Origin: Gilliamella sp. wkB112
GTDB lineage: Bacteria > Pseudomonadota > Gammaproteobacteria > Enterobacterales > Orbaceae
Direction: 5' to 3'
NCBI RefSeq assembly: GCF_001690685.1
Contig: NZ_LZGL01000005.1
Location: 1-64,000, forward strand
Length of the DNA stretch: 64,000 nucleotides
In this document: positions 1-9,972 of the stretch, in pieces
Layout: each line of letters starts with the position of its first letter
How positions within the stretch are numbered: position 1 is the stretch's first letter
Program-made: the position numbers and the translations under genes
Notes under the pieces: generated by a model
What the model saw: only the letters and a program-made list of their open reading frames with translations
The model's database searches: none
What the model was told of the DNA's origin: nothing

Positions 1-45
1 CAGACTTTTAAGTTAAGTAGTAATAAAATACATACCAAATTCGGT

Positions 46-122
46 GGAGCGGTAGTTCAGTTGGTTAGAATACCTGCCTGTCACGCAGGGGGTCGCGGGT
101 TCGAGCCCCGTCCGTTCCGCCA
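46..122 (+). tRNA. tRNA-Asp (GTC)
   Basis: A complete 77-nt cloverleaf. The GGAGCGG acceptor arm pairs with CCGTTCC, the anticodon loop reads CTGTCAC (anticodon GTC), the T-arm carries GGTTCGAGCC and the CCA end is encoded. It lies 8 nt upstream of tRNA-Trp, so the two are probably cotranscribed. In E. coli an Asp-Trp tRNA pair closes the rrnC operon beside maoP/yifB. The same neighbours here suggest an rRNA operon just to the left of the window. No 5S sequence is visible in the first 45 bases. Confidence 0.97.
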
Positions 123-130
123 CCTTATTT

Positions 131-206
131 AGGGGCGTAGTTCAATTGGTAGAGCACCGGTCTCCAAAACCGGGTGTTGGGAGTTCGAGACTCTCCGCCC
201 CTGCCA
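131..206 (+). tRNA. tRNA-Trp (CCA)
   Basis: A complete 76-nt cloverleaf with AGGGGCG acceptor strand pairing to CGCCCCT, anticodon loop CTCCAAA (anticodon CCA), T-loop GTTCGAGAC and an encoded CCA tail. It is the second gene of the Asp-Trp pair. No obvious T-rich terminator hairpin follows before the maoP gene. Confidence 0.97.
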
Positions 207-338
207 CACATCGATGATTTGCTTTAATTTTAACCAATCAGTCAAATCTATCTATATAAATTACAGAAAAATGTTTACAGATTAACTTAGTTAATTATAA
301 TTCCCGCCCAACTATGTATACAACCTAGAGGATAGAAA

Positions 339-677
339 ATGGCTGAGAGTTTTGTAAGTCAACAACGTTTTTTTGATAATAAAAATTATCCAAGAGGATT
401 TTCTCGTCATGGTGATTTTACTATTAAAGAAGCTCAAATTTTAGAAAAATATGGTTGTGCCTTTAAAGATCTTGATGCAGAAGTCAGAAAACCTGCTACA
501 GCGGAAGAAAAATCATTTGTTTCTGTTTGTAAAGGGAAAAAGGAAGCATCTACAGACTTTGAAAAAGTATGGCTTAAATATCTTGCTCGTATAAATAAAC
601 CAAAACGTTTTCATACATTATCTGGAGGTAAACCTCAAGTTGATGTTAGTGATGATTTTGTTGATAATGATGACTAA
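339..677 (+). CDS. maoP: MaoP (YifE, DUF413) macrodomain Ori protein
   Basis: A 112-residue protein matching the YifE/MaoP (DUF413) family over its whole length. It has the conserved N-terminal stretch [17 protein letters not shown] and the C-terminal stretch [13 protein letters not shown], and an acidic tail. In E. coli MaoP, together with the maoS site, organises the Ori macrodomain of the chromosome. The ATG is preceded by GAGGAT at SD distance. The gene is convergent with yifB, with only 6 nt between the stop codons. The tRNA Asp-Trp / maoP / yifB neighbourhood is as in enterobacteria, except that hdfR is absent between the tRNAs and maoP. Confidence 0.93.
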   Translation: MAESFVSQQRFFDNKNYPRGFSRHGDFTIKEAQILEKYGCAFKDLDAEVRKPATAEEKSFVSVCKGKKEASTDFEKVWLKYLARINKPKRFHTLSGGKPQVDVSDDFVDNDD

Positions 678-683
678 ATTTTT

Positions 684-2207
684 TTAGCCAATATTTTTGT
701 GTAGTTGAATCAATAAACGATCCATAGAACGATAACTCAATGCTTCTGAAAGATGTTTTCGTTCTATAGTTTCCGACAAATCCAAATCAGCGATAGTACG
801 GGATACTTTCAATATGCGATGCCATGCTCTTGCAGAAAGTCCTAGTTTTATTAATGCCTGCTCTAAATAATCACTATCGGCGTTAGATAATTGACAATAA
901 AGTTGAATTTCTTTCGACATTAATTGGCTGTTTAGTTTTTTGTTTCTTTTTAATTGTTTTTCTCTACTTTGTAATACGCGAATTTTTCTTGATTGTGTCG
1001 ATTCAGCGTGAACTATTTTCTTACTTAATGTGCCTTGTGGTAATAAAGGTACTTCGATAGAAAGATCAAACCTATCCAAAAAAGGTCCCGAAAGTCGATT
1101 TAAATAACGAATAATTTGTTGGGGAGTGGTGCGGTTATGTGTACCTTGATAATGTCCAGTTGGACTTGGATTCATGGCTGCAATAAGCTGAAATTTAGCA
1201 GGAAACTTAATTTTAGCATTTGCTCTTGAAATCGTAATTTCTCCTGACTCGATTGGTTCACGCAAAGCATCTAAAACTTTACGATCAAATTCAGGTAATT
1301 CATCTAAAAAAAGGATACCATTATGGGCGAGAGATATTTCACCCGGTTTAGGAAGACTGCCGCCACCAACAAGTGCGGCAGGGGATGAACTGTGATGAGG
1401 TGATCTAAATGGTCGTTTACGCCAGTTCTTAATTGAACCATTTAGACTAACTAAACTAGTTATTGCTGCACTTTCAAGCGCTTCGTTATCAGTCAAGGGT
1501 GGCAATAAAGAAGTTAAACGTGTTGCCAACATGGTTTTACCTGTTCCTGGGGGACCGATCAATAGTAGATTGTGACCACCTGCCGCAGCAATTTCTAAAG
1601 CTCTTTTGGCATGTTCTTGACCAATTATATCTTCTAAATTAGCTTGTTGATCCTCAGTATTTTGATATTCACGATATTCAACGCTAGCTAAATCAATTTG
1701 TTCAAATAAATGTTGACATAATTCAGATAAGTTATTGGTAATTAAAGTATTATTATCATGAATTAGCGAGATTTCAGATTGATTTTCTGCAGAAATAATT
1801 AACGTTCTATTTTTTCTTTTAGATGAAATTGCTGCTGGAATTGCTCCTTTTACTGCTCTTATATCACCTGAAAGTGCTAATTCACCTAAAAATTCGTATT
1901 GCGCTATATGTTCTGTAGGGATTTGTTCTGTTGCAGCAAGAATAGCAATAGCGATTGGCAGATCAAAACGGCTGCCTTCTTTAGGTAAATCCGCAGGAGA
2001 AAGATTTACAGTTATTTTTTTAGAAGGAAACGTAAATCCGCTATTAATAATGGCACTACGGACACGGTCTTTTGCTTCTTTCACTGTAGTTTCAGGTAAC
2101 CCGACTAAAACAAAACCAGGTAAACCATTACTTATGTGAACTTCAACATTAATTTGTGGTGCCTGAATACCAAAAGAAGCTCTAGTATAGATAATTGCAA
2201 GTGACAT
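684..2207 (-). CDS. comM: YifB/ComM family AAA+ ATPase (Mg-chelatase-like)
   Basis: A 507-residue member of the YifB/ComM family. The N-terminal Lon-like 'ChlI' domain contains NLSPADLPKEGSRFDLPIA (about residues 68-86). The central Mg-chelatase-type AAA+ domain has Walker A GPPGTGKT near residue 218 and Walker B ILFLDELPEF near residue 298. The C-terminal domain contains the family's SARAWHRILKVSRTIADL motif. ComM in Vibrio and Haemophilus is a hexameric helicase that promotes branch migration during natural transformation. In E. coli the gene is called yifB and its role is less clear. It is full length and intact. It reads toward maoP, as in other gammaproteobacteria. Confidence 0.92.
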   Translation of the reverse strand: MSLAIIYTRASFGIQAPQINVEVHISNGLPGFVLVGLPETTVKEAKDRVRSAIINSGFTFPSKKITVNLSPADLPKEGSRFDLPIAIAILAATEQIPTEHIAQYEFLGELALSGDIRAVKGAIPAAISSKRKNRTLIISAENQSEISLIHDNNTLITNNLSELCQHLFEQIDLASVEYREYQNTEDQQANLEDIIGQEHAKRALEIAAAGGHNLLLIGPPGTGKTMLATRLTSLLPPLTDNEALESAAITSLVSLNGSIKNWRKRPFRSPHHSSSPAALVGGGSLPKPGEISLAHNGILFLDELPEFDRKVLDALREPIESGEITISRANAKIKFPAKFQLIAAMNPSPTGHYQGTHNRTTPQQIIRYLNRLSGPFLDRFDLSIEVPLLPQGTLSKKIVHAESTQSRKIRVLQSREKQLKRNKKLNSQLMSKEIQLYCQLSNADSDYLEQALIKLGLSARAWHRILKVSRTIADLDLSETIERKHLSEALSYRSMDRLLIQLHKNIG

Positions 2208-2337
2208 AATATGGATAAACTGTAGCTATAAAATATTGGTATAGAGTAAATCTAATTATAATAAGAAATAGGCTAAATTTGTCACTTTTGAGGACTATCT
2301 TCCATTAAGAATTGTAATGTTGCAAAAACTATCAATT

Positions 2338-3132
2338 TCATTGTTTGGTAAAAAATTTGGTAATCAATAGAGATATAAAAAATAAACAAGTGTTAGTTAA
2401 TACAACAGAAGGTCCAGTTGGTGTATCATAAAGAAAAGAGCAGTATAAACCACCAATAATTGATAGCATCCCTAATATTATTGCAATTAAAGCCATATGT
2501 TCAGGAGTTTGCGAATAATATTTCGCGGTTGCTGCAGGAATAATAAGTAATGAAGTAATAATAAGTGCTCCTACAAACTTCATTGCGATGCCAATTGTAA
2601 ATGCTAACAAAATGGTTAAAAGTAACTTAGTAAATTGTATATTAATCCCATCACTAAAAGCTAATTCTTCACTGACAGTAATAAATAGGAAGTGATTCCA
2701 ACGCCAAATTAATACAAGACCTATTATGAGTACGCAACCAGTAATCTGATAAACTTCTGTCATGGTGACGGATAAAAGATCACCAAATAAATACCCCATT
2801 AAATCAACTCTAATATTTTTCATTAAGCTGATCACAACCAAGCCTAGTGATAATGCACTATGTGCCAAGATGCCAAGTAATGTATCAATAGGAAGTTGTT
2901 TTTGTGATTCTAACCAAAGTAATCCTAGAGCTAATATAAGAGTAACAAAAATTACCGCATAAAATAGATCAACATGCAGTAAAAAACCAAAAGCAATCCC
3001 TAATAAAGCTGCATGTGATAATGTATCACCAAAATAAGACATTCTACGCCAAACCACAAAAGTACCTAATGGTCCGGTGACCATTGTTAAACATAATCCC
3101 GCTAATAATGAAGGTAATAATAACTCAATCAT
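2338..3132 (-). CDS. znuB: ZnuB, zinc ABC transporter permease
   Basis: A 264-residue polytopic protein of the ABC-3 permease family with about seven to eight hydrophobic segments. Early motifs [22 protein letters not shown] (split here only by reading) and [18 protein letters not shown] are diagnostic for ZnuB. It forms the inner-membrane channel of the high-affinity zinc importer. The start overlaps the end of znuC by 8 nt, so the two are translationally coupled in a znuC-znuB operon. The operon diverges from znuA across a Zur-type operator. Length is normal for the family (E. coli 261). Confidence 0.94.
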   Translation of the reverse strand: MIELLLPSLLAGLCLTMVTGPLGTFVVWRRMSYFGDTLSHAALLGIAFGFLLHVDLFYAVIFVTLILALGLLWLESQKQLPIDTLLGILAHSALSLGLVVISLMKNIRVDLMGYLFGDLLSVTMTEVYQITGCVLIIGLVLIWRWNHFLFITVSEELAFSDGINIQFTKLLLTILLAFTIGIAMKFVGALIITSLLIIPAATAKYYSQTPEHMALIAIILGMLSIIGGLYCSFLYDTPTGPSVVLTNTCLFFISLLITKFFTKQ

Positions 3133-3910
3133 TTTGTTTTCCTTGCCCTATATTAGGTAAAATTATGTGACTTGTATTGTTATGATTATTTTTGCAACAA
3201 TCATGTTGATGGTTGTGATGATGTTGATAAACCGCAATACTAGTAGCACCTTGCTGACCAAAAAGAGCAATAAACTCAGGATCGTTCGAAACACTAGCAG
3301 GAGTACCAGAACAGCAGATATGGTGATTTAAGCAAATAACTTCATCCGTTTTGGCCATAACTAGATGAAGATCATGAGAAACCATCAGTACACCGCAGTT
3401 GAACTGGGTTTTAGCATTAGCGATTAGATCGTATAACAGGATTTGACCATTAACATCTACACCTTGTGTTGGCTCATCAAGAATTAGTAATTGTGGATGT
3501 TTGGCTAGTGCTTGAGCAAGTAATACTCGCTGTAATTCGCCACCAGATAACTGATGCATGGATTTATTAATTAAATAATCAGCATTTACCATTGATAGTA
3601 TATTAATAATATCATGATTTTTTAGTTGTTTATTCAACTGCATAAAACGTTTAACAGTAATTGGTAAAGTAGGATTCAAATTTATTGTTTGAGGTACATA
3701 ACCAATAGTTAAATTAGGATCTCGGTTAATGGTTCCTGAAGTAAGTGGAATTAAACCTAAAATAACTTTAACTAGAGTTGATTTTCCAGCCCCGTTTGGT
3801 CCAATTAATGTAATAATCTGATTAGGACTTACTGTAAATGAAATATTATCTAATATTTTTTGTTTATTGATTTCAACACCAACCTTATCAAGGCTAATTA
3901 ATCGAGACAC
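3125..3910 (-). CDS. znuC: ZnuC, zinc ABC transporter ATPase
   Basis: A 261-residue ABC ATPase with Walker [10 protein letters not shown] (about residue 38), ABC signature [15 protein letters not shown] and Walker [13 protein letters not shown] followed by the H-loop VSHDLH. It powers zinc import through ZnuB. The start codon is GTG. The last 45 residues are rich in His, Cys and Asn ([16 protein letters not shown]), a probable metal-binding tail that is a known tendency of ZnuC proteins. It is the first gene of the znuCB operon, read divergently from znuA. Confidence 0.95.
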   Translation of the reverse strand: MSRLISLDKVGVEINKQKILDNISFTVSPNQIITLIGPNGAGKSTLVKVILGLIPLTSGTINRDPNLTIGYVPQTINLNPTLPITVKRFMQLNKQLKNHDIINILSMVNADYLINKSMHQLSGGELQRVLLAQALAKHPQLLILDEPTQGVDVNGQILLYDLIANAKTQFNCGVLMVSHDLHLVMAKTDEVICLNHHICCSGTPASVSNDPEFIALFGQQGATSIAVYQHHHNHQHDCCKNNHNNTSHIILPNIGQGKQND

Positions 3911-3942
3911 GGTAATGATAATCCTTGTTCATCCATATGTTA

Positions 3943-3957
3943 TGTTATATTATAACA
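3943..3957. promoter_or_regulatory. Zur operator (Zur box) between znuC and znuA
   Basis: A 15-bp inverted repeat TGTTATATTATAACA sits between the divergent znuC and znuA starts. It matches the core of the enterobacterial Zur box (TGTTATA-W-TATAACA). In E. coli zinc-loaded Zur binds this site and represses both znuA and znuCB. The position is 32 bp upstream of znuC and about 35-47 bp upstream of znuA, consistent with blocking both promoters. Confidence 0.9.
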
Positions 3958-3991
3958 CTCATAAAATTTATTCCAGCACATTTCATAACCA

Positions 3992-4948
3992 TTGGGTAAT
4001 AAAGTGAAAAAATATATTGTCGTCGATGTCAAACAGCTAATTCAGCATTTGATAATAGGTATTTTATTTTTGGTAATCGGTACGTCATTTTCATTTGCTA
4101 ATGCTAAAGTTATTTCGTCGGTAAAGCCGATAGGTTTTATTACCGAGGCTATAACTGCGGGAGTAGTTGATACTGATATTCTATTACCTGATGGTGCATC
4201 TCCGCATACCTACTTTTTAAAACCTTCAGATTTAGCTAAGCTTAAATCTGCTGAATTGGTTATTTGGGTTGGTGAAGATATGGAAACCTTTATGCCAACT
4301 GTTTTAAAGAATGTTGATAAACAAAAACAAATAGAATTGATGGCAGTGCCAGAAATTAATGCGCTACTACAGATTAGTAATGAAAAACATGAAGATTTAC
4401 AGGATAATCACTCAGATTCTCATCATGGTGAATATGACGAACATATTTGGCTTTCACCAGCAATCGCTAAAATTATTGCTAAAATAATTCATGATAGACT
4501 TATTATACTATATCCAGATAAAAAAACTTTAATTGACCAAAACCTAAACGAATTCACTTTAAAACTGGTTGAAACAGAACAAAACATTGCAAAAAAATTA
4601 ATTAGCGTTCAAAATAAAGGGTATTTTGTGTTTCATGATGCTTACGGGTATTTTGAGTCACAGTTCGGATTAAAAAATCTAGGTAGTTTTACCATAAATC
4701 CAGCAGTACAGCCAGGTGTTCAAAAAATTTATGCTATTCAACAAGAGCTAATAGAACGGAAAGCTGTATGTGTTTTTAGAGAGCCACAGTTTAGCCCTGC
4801 AATGATTGAAAAATTAGTGAGTGGAACGAATGTTCGGATTGGAGAATTAAATCCATTAGGAACAGGTGTTATTCCAGCAAAAGATGCGTATTCACAATTT
4901 TTATTAACATTAACACAGCAACTGTTGGATTGTTTAGATAATAATTAG
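3992..4948 (+). CDS. znuA: ZnuA, periplasmic zinc-binding protein
   Basis: A 318-residue solute-binding protein of the cluster A-I family. An N-terminal signal segment (about residues 14-38, ending SFANA) is followed by SVKPIGFITEAIT and the zinc ligand region LLPDGASPHTY. A short acidic, His-containing loop (DNHSDSHHGEYDEHIW) near residues 138-153 is typical for ZnuA. Further motifs are FHDAYGYF and VCVFREPQF. It captures Zn2+ in the periplasm for ZnuBC. The start given is a TTG; a GTG 12 nt further in (4004) is an equally plausible start. Expression should be controlled by the Zur box just upstream. Confidence 0.94.
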   Translation: MGNKVKKYIVVDVKQLIQHLIIGILFLVIGTSFSFANAKVISSVKPIGFITEAITAGVVDTDILLPDGASPHTYFLKPSDLAKLKSAELVIWVGEDMETFMPTVLKNVDKQKQIELMAVPEINALLQISNEKHEDLQDNHSDSHHGEYDEHIWLSPAIAKIIAKIIHDRLIILYPDKKTLIDQNLNEFTLKLVETEQNIAKKLISVQNKGYFVFHDAYGYFESQFGLKNLGSFTINPAVQPGVQKIYAIQQELIERKAVCVFREPQFSPAMIEKLVSGTNVRIGELNPLGTGVIPAKDAYSQFLLTLTQQLLDCLDNN

Positions 4949-4960
4949 TTAAGGTTAATT

Positions 4961-6319
4961 TTGGCACAACAAATTAAATCCCCTAATGTTGAAAAAAATA
5001 AATTTAAAAATCCTTATTTTTCAGTATTAGGAGTTCTTGTCATTGTTATCTTGTTCACTATTTTGTGGCGTCCTCTCAATTTGGATCGCACTGTTTATGT
5101 TCCTTTAAATCCCCAAGCTGAAACCACAGTAACTGATAATCCTCATTCCTCAGTGGTTGTAGGTGATGGTAAAATAGAGATGGTTGACAGTAAAGCGTCT
5201 AAGCAATTAACTGAATCATCAGATATTCCTGAGGATGAGATAGCTAAAGATGAACTTGATGATATTATTGATGATAAAGATAACACGGTACAATATACCA
5301 TAGCGCGCGGTGATACTTTGCATGATATTTTGTTACGTTATAATGTTAATAAAAATGATGTATATCAACTAACTACAAAATTTAAACAACTGGCAAATTT
5401 AAGAATAGGTCAACAAATCAGTTGGACTACTGATGATGATCATAATTTACAAAGTTTTAGTTGGACAATTTCAAGTAATAATATTCGTATATATGAAAAA
5501 TCAGGGGATAAATTTGTCGAAAGTTCGGAAACGGCGGATGGTGTTCCTCAAGATATAGTCATTAAAGGTGAAATTAAATCTAATTTTGTAGCAGATGCGC
5601 GTAAAAGTGGATTAACCAGTAGTGAAATAGGTATTATTACCCGGGCATTACAGTGGCGGTTAGATTTTCGACGTTTACAAATTGGCGATAAATTTTTGGT
5701 GTTATTATCACGAGAAATGCATGGCAAACGTATGTCTAATAGCCAATTATTAGGTGTTCGAATTAAAAATGGTAGTAAAGATTATTATGCAATTTTAGCT
5801 GACGATGGTAAGTATTATGATATAAATGGTGGTAGTCTAGCGCAAAGTTTTGTGCGTTATCCGTTATCAAAACGTGCGCGAGTATCTTCAGCTTTTAATC
5901 CGCGTCGTTTACATCCAATAACTGGTCAAGTTACGCCTCATAATGGTGTCGACTTTGCAGTATCTCGGGGAACACCAGTGTTATCAGTAGGTAATGGTGA
6001 AGTAGTCATTGCCAAATATAGCGGTTCCGCAGGTAATTATATTGCGATTCGCCATGGACGCCAGTATATGACCACTTATATGCACTTAGATAAAATTCTA
6101 GTAAAATCAGGTCAACAAGTTAAGCAAGGGGATAAAATTGCCTTATCCGGGAATACGGGGCGCTCAACTGGACCGCATTTACATTTCGAATTACATATTA
6201 ATAATAAACCAGTAAATCCATTAACTGCAAGTTTACCGATTTCTGAAGGTTTAACGGGTAAATCTAAAAATGCATTCATTGCAAAAGTTAAGAACATTAA
6301 ACCACAGCTTAGCTTATAA
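4961..6319 (+). CDS. mepM: MepM-like murein DD-endopeptidase (M23)
   Basis: A 452-residue cell-wall hydrolase. One membrane segment lies near residues 22-38. A LysM/OapA-like region begins at about residue 108 (YTIARGDTLHDILLRYNV). The C-terminal LytM/peptidase M23 domain carries HPITGQVTPHNGVDF (zinc ligands His and Asp) and the TGPHLHFEL motif near residue 395. MepM/YebA cuts D-Ala-mDAP crosslinks so that new glycan strands can be inserted. It lies 12 nt after znuA, the same order as znuA-mepM in enterobacteria. The start is TTG with AAGG about 7 nt upstream. Confidence 0.93.
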   Translation: MAQQIKSPNVEKNKFKNPYFSVLGVLVIVILFTILWRPLNLDRTVYVPLNPQAETTVTDNPHSSVVVGDGKIEMVDSKASKQLTESSDIPEDEIAKDELDDIIDDKDNTVQYTIARGDTLHDILLRYNVNKNDVYQLTTKFKQLANLRIGQQISWTTDDDHNLQSFSWTISSNNIRIYEKSGDKFVESSETADGVPQDIVIKGEIKSNFVADARKSGLTSSEIGIITRALQWRLDFRRLQIGDKFLVLLSREMHGKRMSNSQLLGVRIKNGSKDYYAILADDGKYYDINGGSLAQSFVRYPLSKRARVSSAFNPRRLHPITGQVTPHNGVDFAVSRGTPVLSVGNGEVVIAKYSGSAGNYIAIRHGRQYMTTYMHLDKILVKSGQQVKQGDKIALSGNTGRSTGPHLHFELHINNKPVNPLTASLPISEGLTGKSKNAFIAKVKNIKPQLSL

Positions 6320-6326
6320 CAATTTC

Positions 6327-6366
6327 TGTATTCAAACGTTAGCCTGACCTGAAACTTCTTTACAAA
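6327..6366 (+). repeat. Dispersed ~40-bp intergenic element, copy E
   Basis: This stretch between mepM and mrcB aligns without gaps over its last 31 bases with the element at 41538-41580. Both share AAACGT, then CCTGAAAC and TTTACA at the same spacing. It is about 77 bp upstream of the mrcB start. Function is unknown; see the findings entry on the repeat family. Confidence 0.55.
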
Positions 6367-6442
6367 AAGAACACAGATATATAGCATATAAATTGTGTTA
6401 TTATAAATCATTTTATTATGAATATTGAATACTAGGTGTAGT

Positions 6443-8761
6443 TTGAAAAAGTCAACCAAATCAAATCAAAAAGACAAGCAAATCAAAAAACGGACACTTT
6501 CACGACGATTGTGGTCACTATTGTTTAAACTATTTTTAATTTTTGTTGCTGTTACGGTAGTGTACGGTATTTATCTCGATCAACAAATCAAAGAAAGAAT
6601 TGATGGTAATGTTTGGGAATTACCGGCTGCAGTTTATGGACAAATTATTGATTTGGAACCTGATAGTGAATATAGCTTAAATGATATAGTCACAATGCTT
6701 GTTGGCGCACAATATCGTCAACAAGATACCAAAGCAACAAGACCAGGTGAATTTATTGTTAGTAATGATAGTGTCGAAATTTATCGGCGCCCATTTACTT
6801 TCCCTGACGGTGAAGAACAAGCTTTTCGAGTCAAAATTACTTTTTATGATAATCGTATTGACCGTATTACCAATTTAGATACAGGGCGCGATTTTGGATT
6901 ATTAAAAATTGATCCTAAATTGATTACTATGATGCATTCACCTAACGGCGAACAGCGATTATTTGTTCCTTTGAAAGAGTTTTCTGATTCATTGCTACAA
7001 ACGTTAGTGGCGACTGAAGATAAAAGATTTTATGAACATCATGGTGTAAGTCTTTACTCTATTGGTCGAGCAATTTTTGTCAACTTAACTACCGGGAGAA
7101 CAGAAGGGGGTAGTACTTTAACTCAGCAGACAGTTAAAAATCTCTTTTTAACCAATGAACGTAGCTTAAGCCGTAAAATACGTGAAGCCTATATGGCGAT
7201 AATATTAGAGTCTCGTTACAGCAAAGAGCGTATTTTAGAACTTTACTTGAATGAGGTATATTTTGGTCAAGCTGGAAGTGAAGAGATCCATGGTTTTCCA
7301 TTAGCAAGTCTCTATTATTTTGGTCGACCAGTAAATGAACTCACTCTTGATCAACAAGCAGTACTTGTTGGTATGGTAAAAGGTGCTTCATTGTATAATC
7401 CATGGACTCAGCCACAGCAAGTTATAGAGCGCCGTAATGTGGTATTGAAGTTAGCTCAGCAACAAGGGATTATTGATGAAGAGTTATATAACTTATTAAG
7501 TCAACGTCCACTTTCTGTATTACCTAAAGGGGGCGTTATTTCGCCGCAACCGGCATTTATGCAAGTTGTTCGTAGTGAATTGCGTAAACAATTAGTCGAT
7601 CAAGCAGATCATCTTTCAGGGATGAAGATTTTTACTACATTTGATCCTGTTGCGCAATCTGCGGCAGAGCAATCTGTAACCAACGAAATTGAAACCTTAC
7701 GTAAATCAACGAATAAAGATTTACAAACGGCGATGGTGATTGTAAGTCGTGAAACAGGTGAAATTAGATCGATTATTGGTAGTGCCGAACCTCGGTATCC
7801 AGGCTACAATCGTGCATGGTTAACTCGGCGAGCTATTGGATCGTTGGCTAAACCATCAACTTATTTGACGGCATTAGGACAACCAGATCGTTACCAACTT
7901 AATACTTGGCTTAATGACAATCCATTATCAATTAAACTTGATAATGGCAATTATTGGGAACCGAAAAACTTTGATCGTAAATATCGTGATCGGGTAATGT
8001 TGATTGATGCTTTAGCTCTTTCACTCAATGTGCCAACGGTGAATTTGGGCATGGCGCTTGGACTTGATACAACCAAAAATACTCTACAAGCCTTAGGAGT
8101 ACCAGCTGATCGTATTCCTAATTTACCATCAAGATTGTTGGGTGCTTTAGAATTAACACCTCTAGAAACAGCTCAGATGTTCCAAACTATTAGTAATAAT
8201 GGGCAGCGTTCGCCATTAACAATTTTGCGTTATGTATTAAATGAAAAAGGAGAATTAGTATATCAAAATTATCCTCAGCAAATTCAGGCTGTATCACAAC
8301 AGTCCGCGTATTTGACTACTTACGCAATGCAACAGGTTGTTGAATCAGGTACCTCACGTTCATTAAAATCAAAATATGGAGTATTCAAATTAGCCGCTAA
8401 AACAGGTACTAGTAATGATTCTCGTGATAGCTGGTTTACTGGTATTGATGGTAAAAATGTAGCGGTAATTTGGATTGGACTCGATGATCATTCACCAATG
8501 AAATTAACCGGAGCAACAGGTGCATTAAAAATTTATAGTGAATATTTACAAAATAATCCGCCTAAAAAACTGATATTACCAGTACCACAAAATATTTATA
8601 TGGTACCAATCGATAGTAATGGTCGCTGGCAATGTGATAGTGGAGCAGGACGAACTTTACCTGCGTGGACAGTTAGTCCGCAAAGTTTATGTTCTGGTAA
8701 TAACCAATCAGTACCTGAGCAACAAGCACCAACTTGGGTAACTGACCTGTTGAATAATTAA
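6443..8761 (+). CDS. mrcB: Penicillin-binding protein 1b (bifunctional transglycosylase/transpeptidase)
   Basis: About 772 residues, class A PBP. A short basic cytoplasmic tail is followed by one transmembrane segment (about residues 24-45), a UB2H-like region, the GT51 glycosyltransferase domain with [12 protein letters not shown] (catalytic Glu) and [14 protein letters not shown], and the transpeptidase domain. The transpeptidase motifs are SLAK (SxxK), SLN (SxN) and KTGTS. It polymerises and crosslinks peptidoglycan in the periplasm. The reading frame opens at a TTG at 6425, but the TTG at 6443 has AGGTG just upstream and gives the expected MKKSTK basic start. E. coli PBP1b is longer (844 residues), mostly in the tail. 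Confidence 0.95.
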   Translation: MKKSTKSNQKDKQIKKRTLSRRLWSLLFKLFLIFVAVTVVYGIYLDQQIKERIDGNVWELPAAVYGQIIDLEPDSEYSLNDIVTMLVGAQYRQQDTKATRPGEFIVSNDSVEIYRRPFTFPDGEEQAFRVKITFYDNRIDRITNLDTGRDFGLLKIDPKLITMMHSPNGEQRLFVPLKEFSDSLLQTLVATEDKRFYEHHGVSLYSIGRAIFVNLTTGRTEGGSTLTQQTVKNLFLTNERSLSRKIREAYMAIILESRYSKERILELYLNEVYFGQAGSEEIHGFPLASLYYFGRPVNELTLDQQAVLVGMVKGASLYNPWTQPQQVIERRNVVLKLAQQQGIIDEELYNLLSQRPLSVLPKGGVISPQPAFMQVVRSELRKQLVDQADHLSGMKIFTTFDPVAQSAAEQSVTNEIETLRKSTNKDLQTAMVIVSRETGEIRSIIGSAEPRYPGYNRAWLTRRAIGSLAKPSTYLTALGQPDRYQLNTWLNDNPLSIKLDNGNYWEPKNFDRKYRDRVMLIDALALSLNVPTVNLGMALGLDTTKNTLQALGVPADRIPNLPSRLLGALELTPLETAQMFQTISNNGQRSPLTILRYVLNEKGELVYQNYPQQIQAVSQQSAYLTTYAMQQVVESGTSRSLKSKYGVFKLAAKTGTSNDSRDSWFTGIDGKNVAVIWIGLDDHSPMKLTGATGALKIYSEYLQNNPPKKLILPVPQNIYMVPIDSNGRWQCDSGAGRTLPAWTVSPQSLCSGNNQSVPEQQAPTWVTDLLNN

Positions 8762-8771
8762 GTTGAAAATT

Positions 8772-9581
8772 ATGCCCGAATTACCTGAAGTTGAAACGAG
8801 TCGCCAAGGGATTTTACCTTATTTAAAAGAACAAACTATCCAACAAATCATTGTTAGACAACCTAAACTACGTTGGCCAGTGGATAAAGCAATTACACAT
8901 GCACAAGGTCAAGTCATTTTAGATGTAAAACGACGTGCTAAGTATTTGTTATTGCAATTGCCAAATAATTGGATTGTCATTCATTTAGGTATGTCGGGTA
9001 GTTTGCGGATTTTATTAAATAAGCAAGAACCATCTAAACATGATCATGTGGATCTGGTATTAACTAATGGAGTCATTCTTCGTTATACAGACCCTAGAAG
9101 ATTTGGTTGTTGGCTGTGGGCAGATTCAATTGATGATGTAACTCAGTTAAAGCATTTAGGGCCGGAGCCGTTAAGTGCTGAATTCTCGGCCGAATATCTG
9201 CTAGAAAAAGCTAAGAGAAGTCATAAACCTGTTAAAAGTTGGATTATGGATAATCATATTGTGGTAGGTGTGGGTAATATTTATGCCTCTGAATCACTTT
9301 TTATGGCAAGAATTAATCCGAACCGCAAAGTTAATTCTTTACAGTTAATTGAACTAGAAAATTTAGTTACGGCAATTAAGCAAGTGCTAGCTAAGTCAAT
9401 TGAACAAGGAGGCACCACCCTAAGGGACTTTTTGCAATCGGATGGTAAACCTGGTTATTTTGCACAACAGTTGCAAGTTTATGGAAGGACCGGCGATAAG
9501 TGCCAAGTTTGTTGTAATGAAATCCAATCACAAAAAATAGGTCAACGAAATACTTTTTACTGTATAAATTGCCAAAAATAA
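8772..9581 (+). CDS. mutM: Formamidopyrimidine-DNA glycosylase (Fpg/MutM)
   Basis: 269 residues when started at the ATG at 8772, the same length as E. coli MutM. That start is required because the second residue must be the catalytic Pro of MPELPEVE. An upstream TTG at 8763 is in frame but would bury it. Other features are the KRRAKYL segment with the beta-hairpin Lys, the H2TH region [13 protein letters not shown], and a C-terminal zinc finger with two CxxC pairs (CQVC and CINC). The enzyme excises 8-oxoG and formamidopyrimidines. It begins 10 nt after mrcB and is probably cotranscribed with it. Confidence 0.96.
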   Translation: MPELPEVETSRQGILPYLKEQTIQQIIVRQPKLRWPVDKAITHAQGQVILDVKRRAKYLLLQLPNNWIVIHLGMSGSLRILLNKQEPSKHDHVDLVLTNGVILRYTDPRRFGCWLWADSIDDVTQLKHLGPEPLSAEFSAEYLLEKAKRSHKPVKSWIMDNHIVVGVGNIYASESLFMARINPNRKVNSLQLIELENLVTAIKQVLAKSIEQGGTTLRDFLQSDGKPGYFAQQLQVYGRTGDKCQVCCNEIQSQKIGQRNTFYCINCQK

Positions 9582-9972
9582 ACCAAATTAACTAATTTTT
9601 GTAAATCAAAATTTCCTGTTATTAACCTTATGTTATTAATAACCAATGAATTGTAGTAAAAAAAATCTTTTCAAATACTTTAAACATAACTTAAATCGGA
9701 TTAGTATACTCAAAAAAATTATTATGATTATTTATTATTGTTAATAATTATATTCAAATAAATATTAAAAATCTTTTTAGATTAAGAGTATGGACTTGTT
9801 ACACGATATCGGCTATCTTTCTTGCTGTAAAAATATTTATTTTTGGGGAGAAGTAATATGTGACACTCATTAGTGATAACATATTAATTATATAAAAGTT
9901 TTATATTTTGATTTATTAACTAGTTAAATCTATTTCAACGTAGTATTTTCGTTTTATATTAAGGAATTTAAG
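9582..9972. other. 391-bp AT-rich intergenic region before tolB
   Basis: No convincing gene or RNA is visible between mutM and tolB. In most enterobacteria tolQ, tolR and tolA precede tolB. No remnant of tolA could be recognised here in either direction. The stretch is strongly AT-rich and probably holds the tolB promoter; AAGGAA sits at SD distance from the tolB ATG. Confidence 0.6.

Noticed and set aside
1-45. Possible 5S rRNA end before tRNA-Asp
   Set aside because: The 45 bases do not match the conserved 5S 3' end; an rRNA operon is only inferred from context.
6112-6459. A 115-codon minus-strand frame
   Set aside because: It overlaps the conserved M23 domain of mepM on the other strand and part of the dispersed element; a shadow.
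9840-9890. A CRP-like site (ATGTGACACTCATTAGTGATAAC) upstream of tolB
   Set aside because: The second half is in the wrong orientation for the TGTGA-N6-TCACA dyad.
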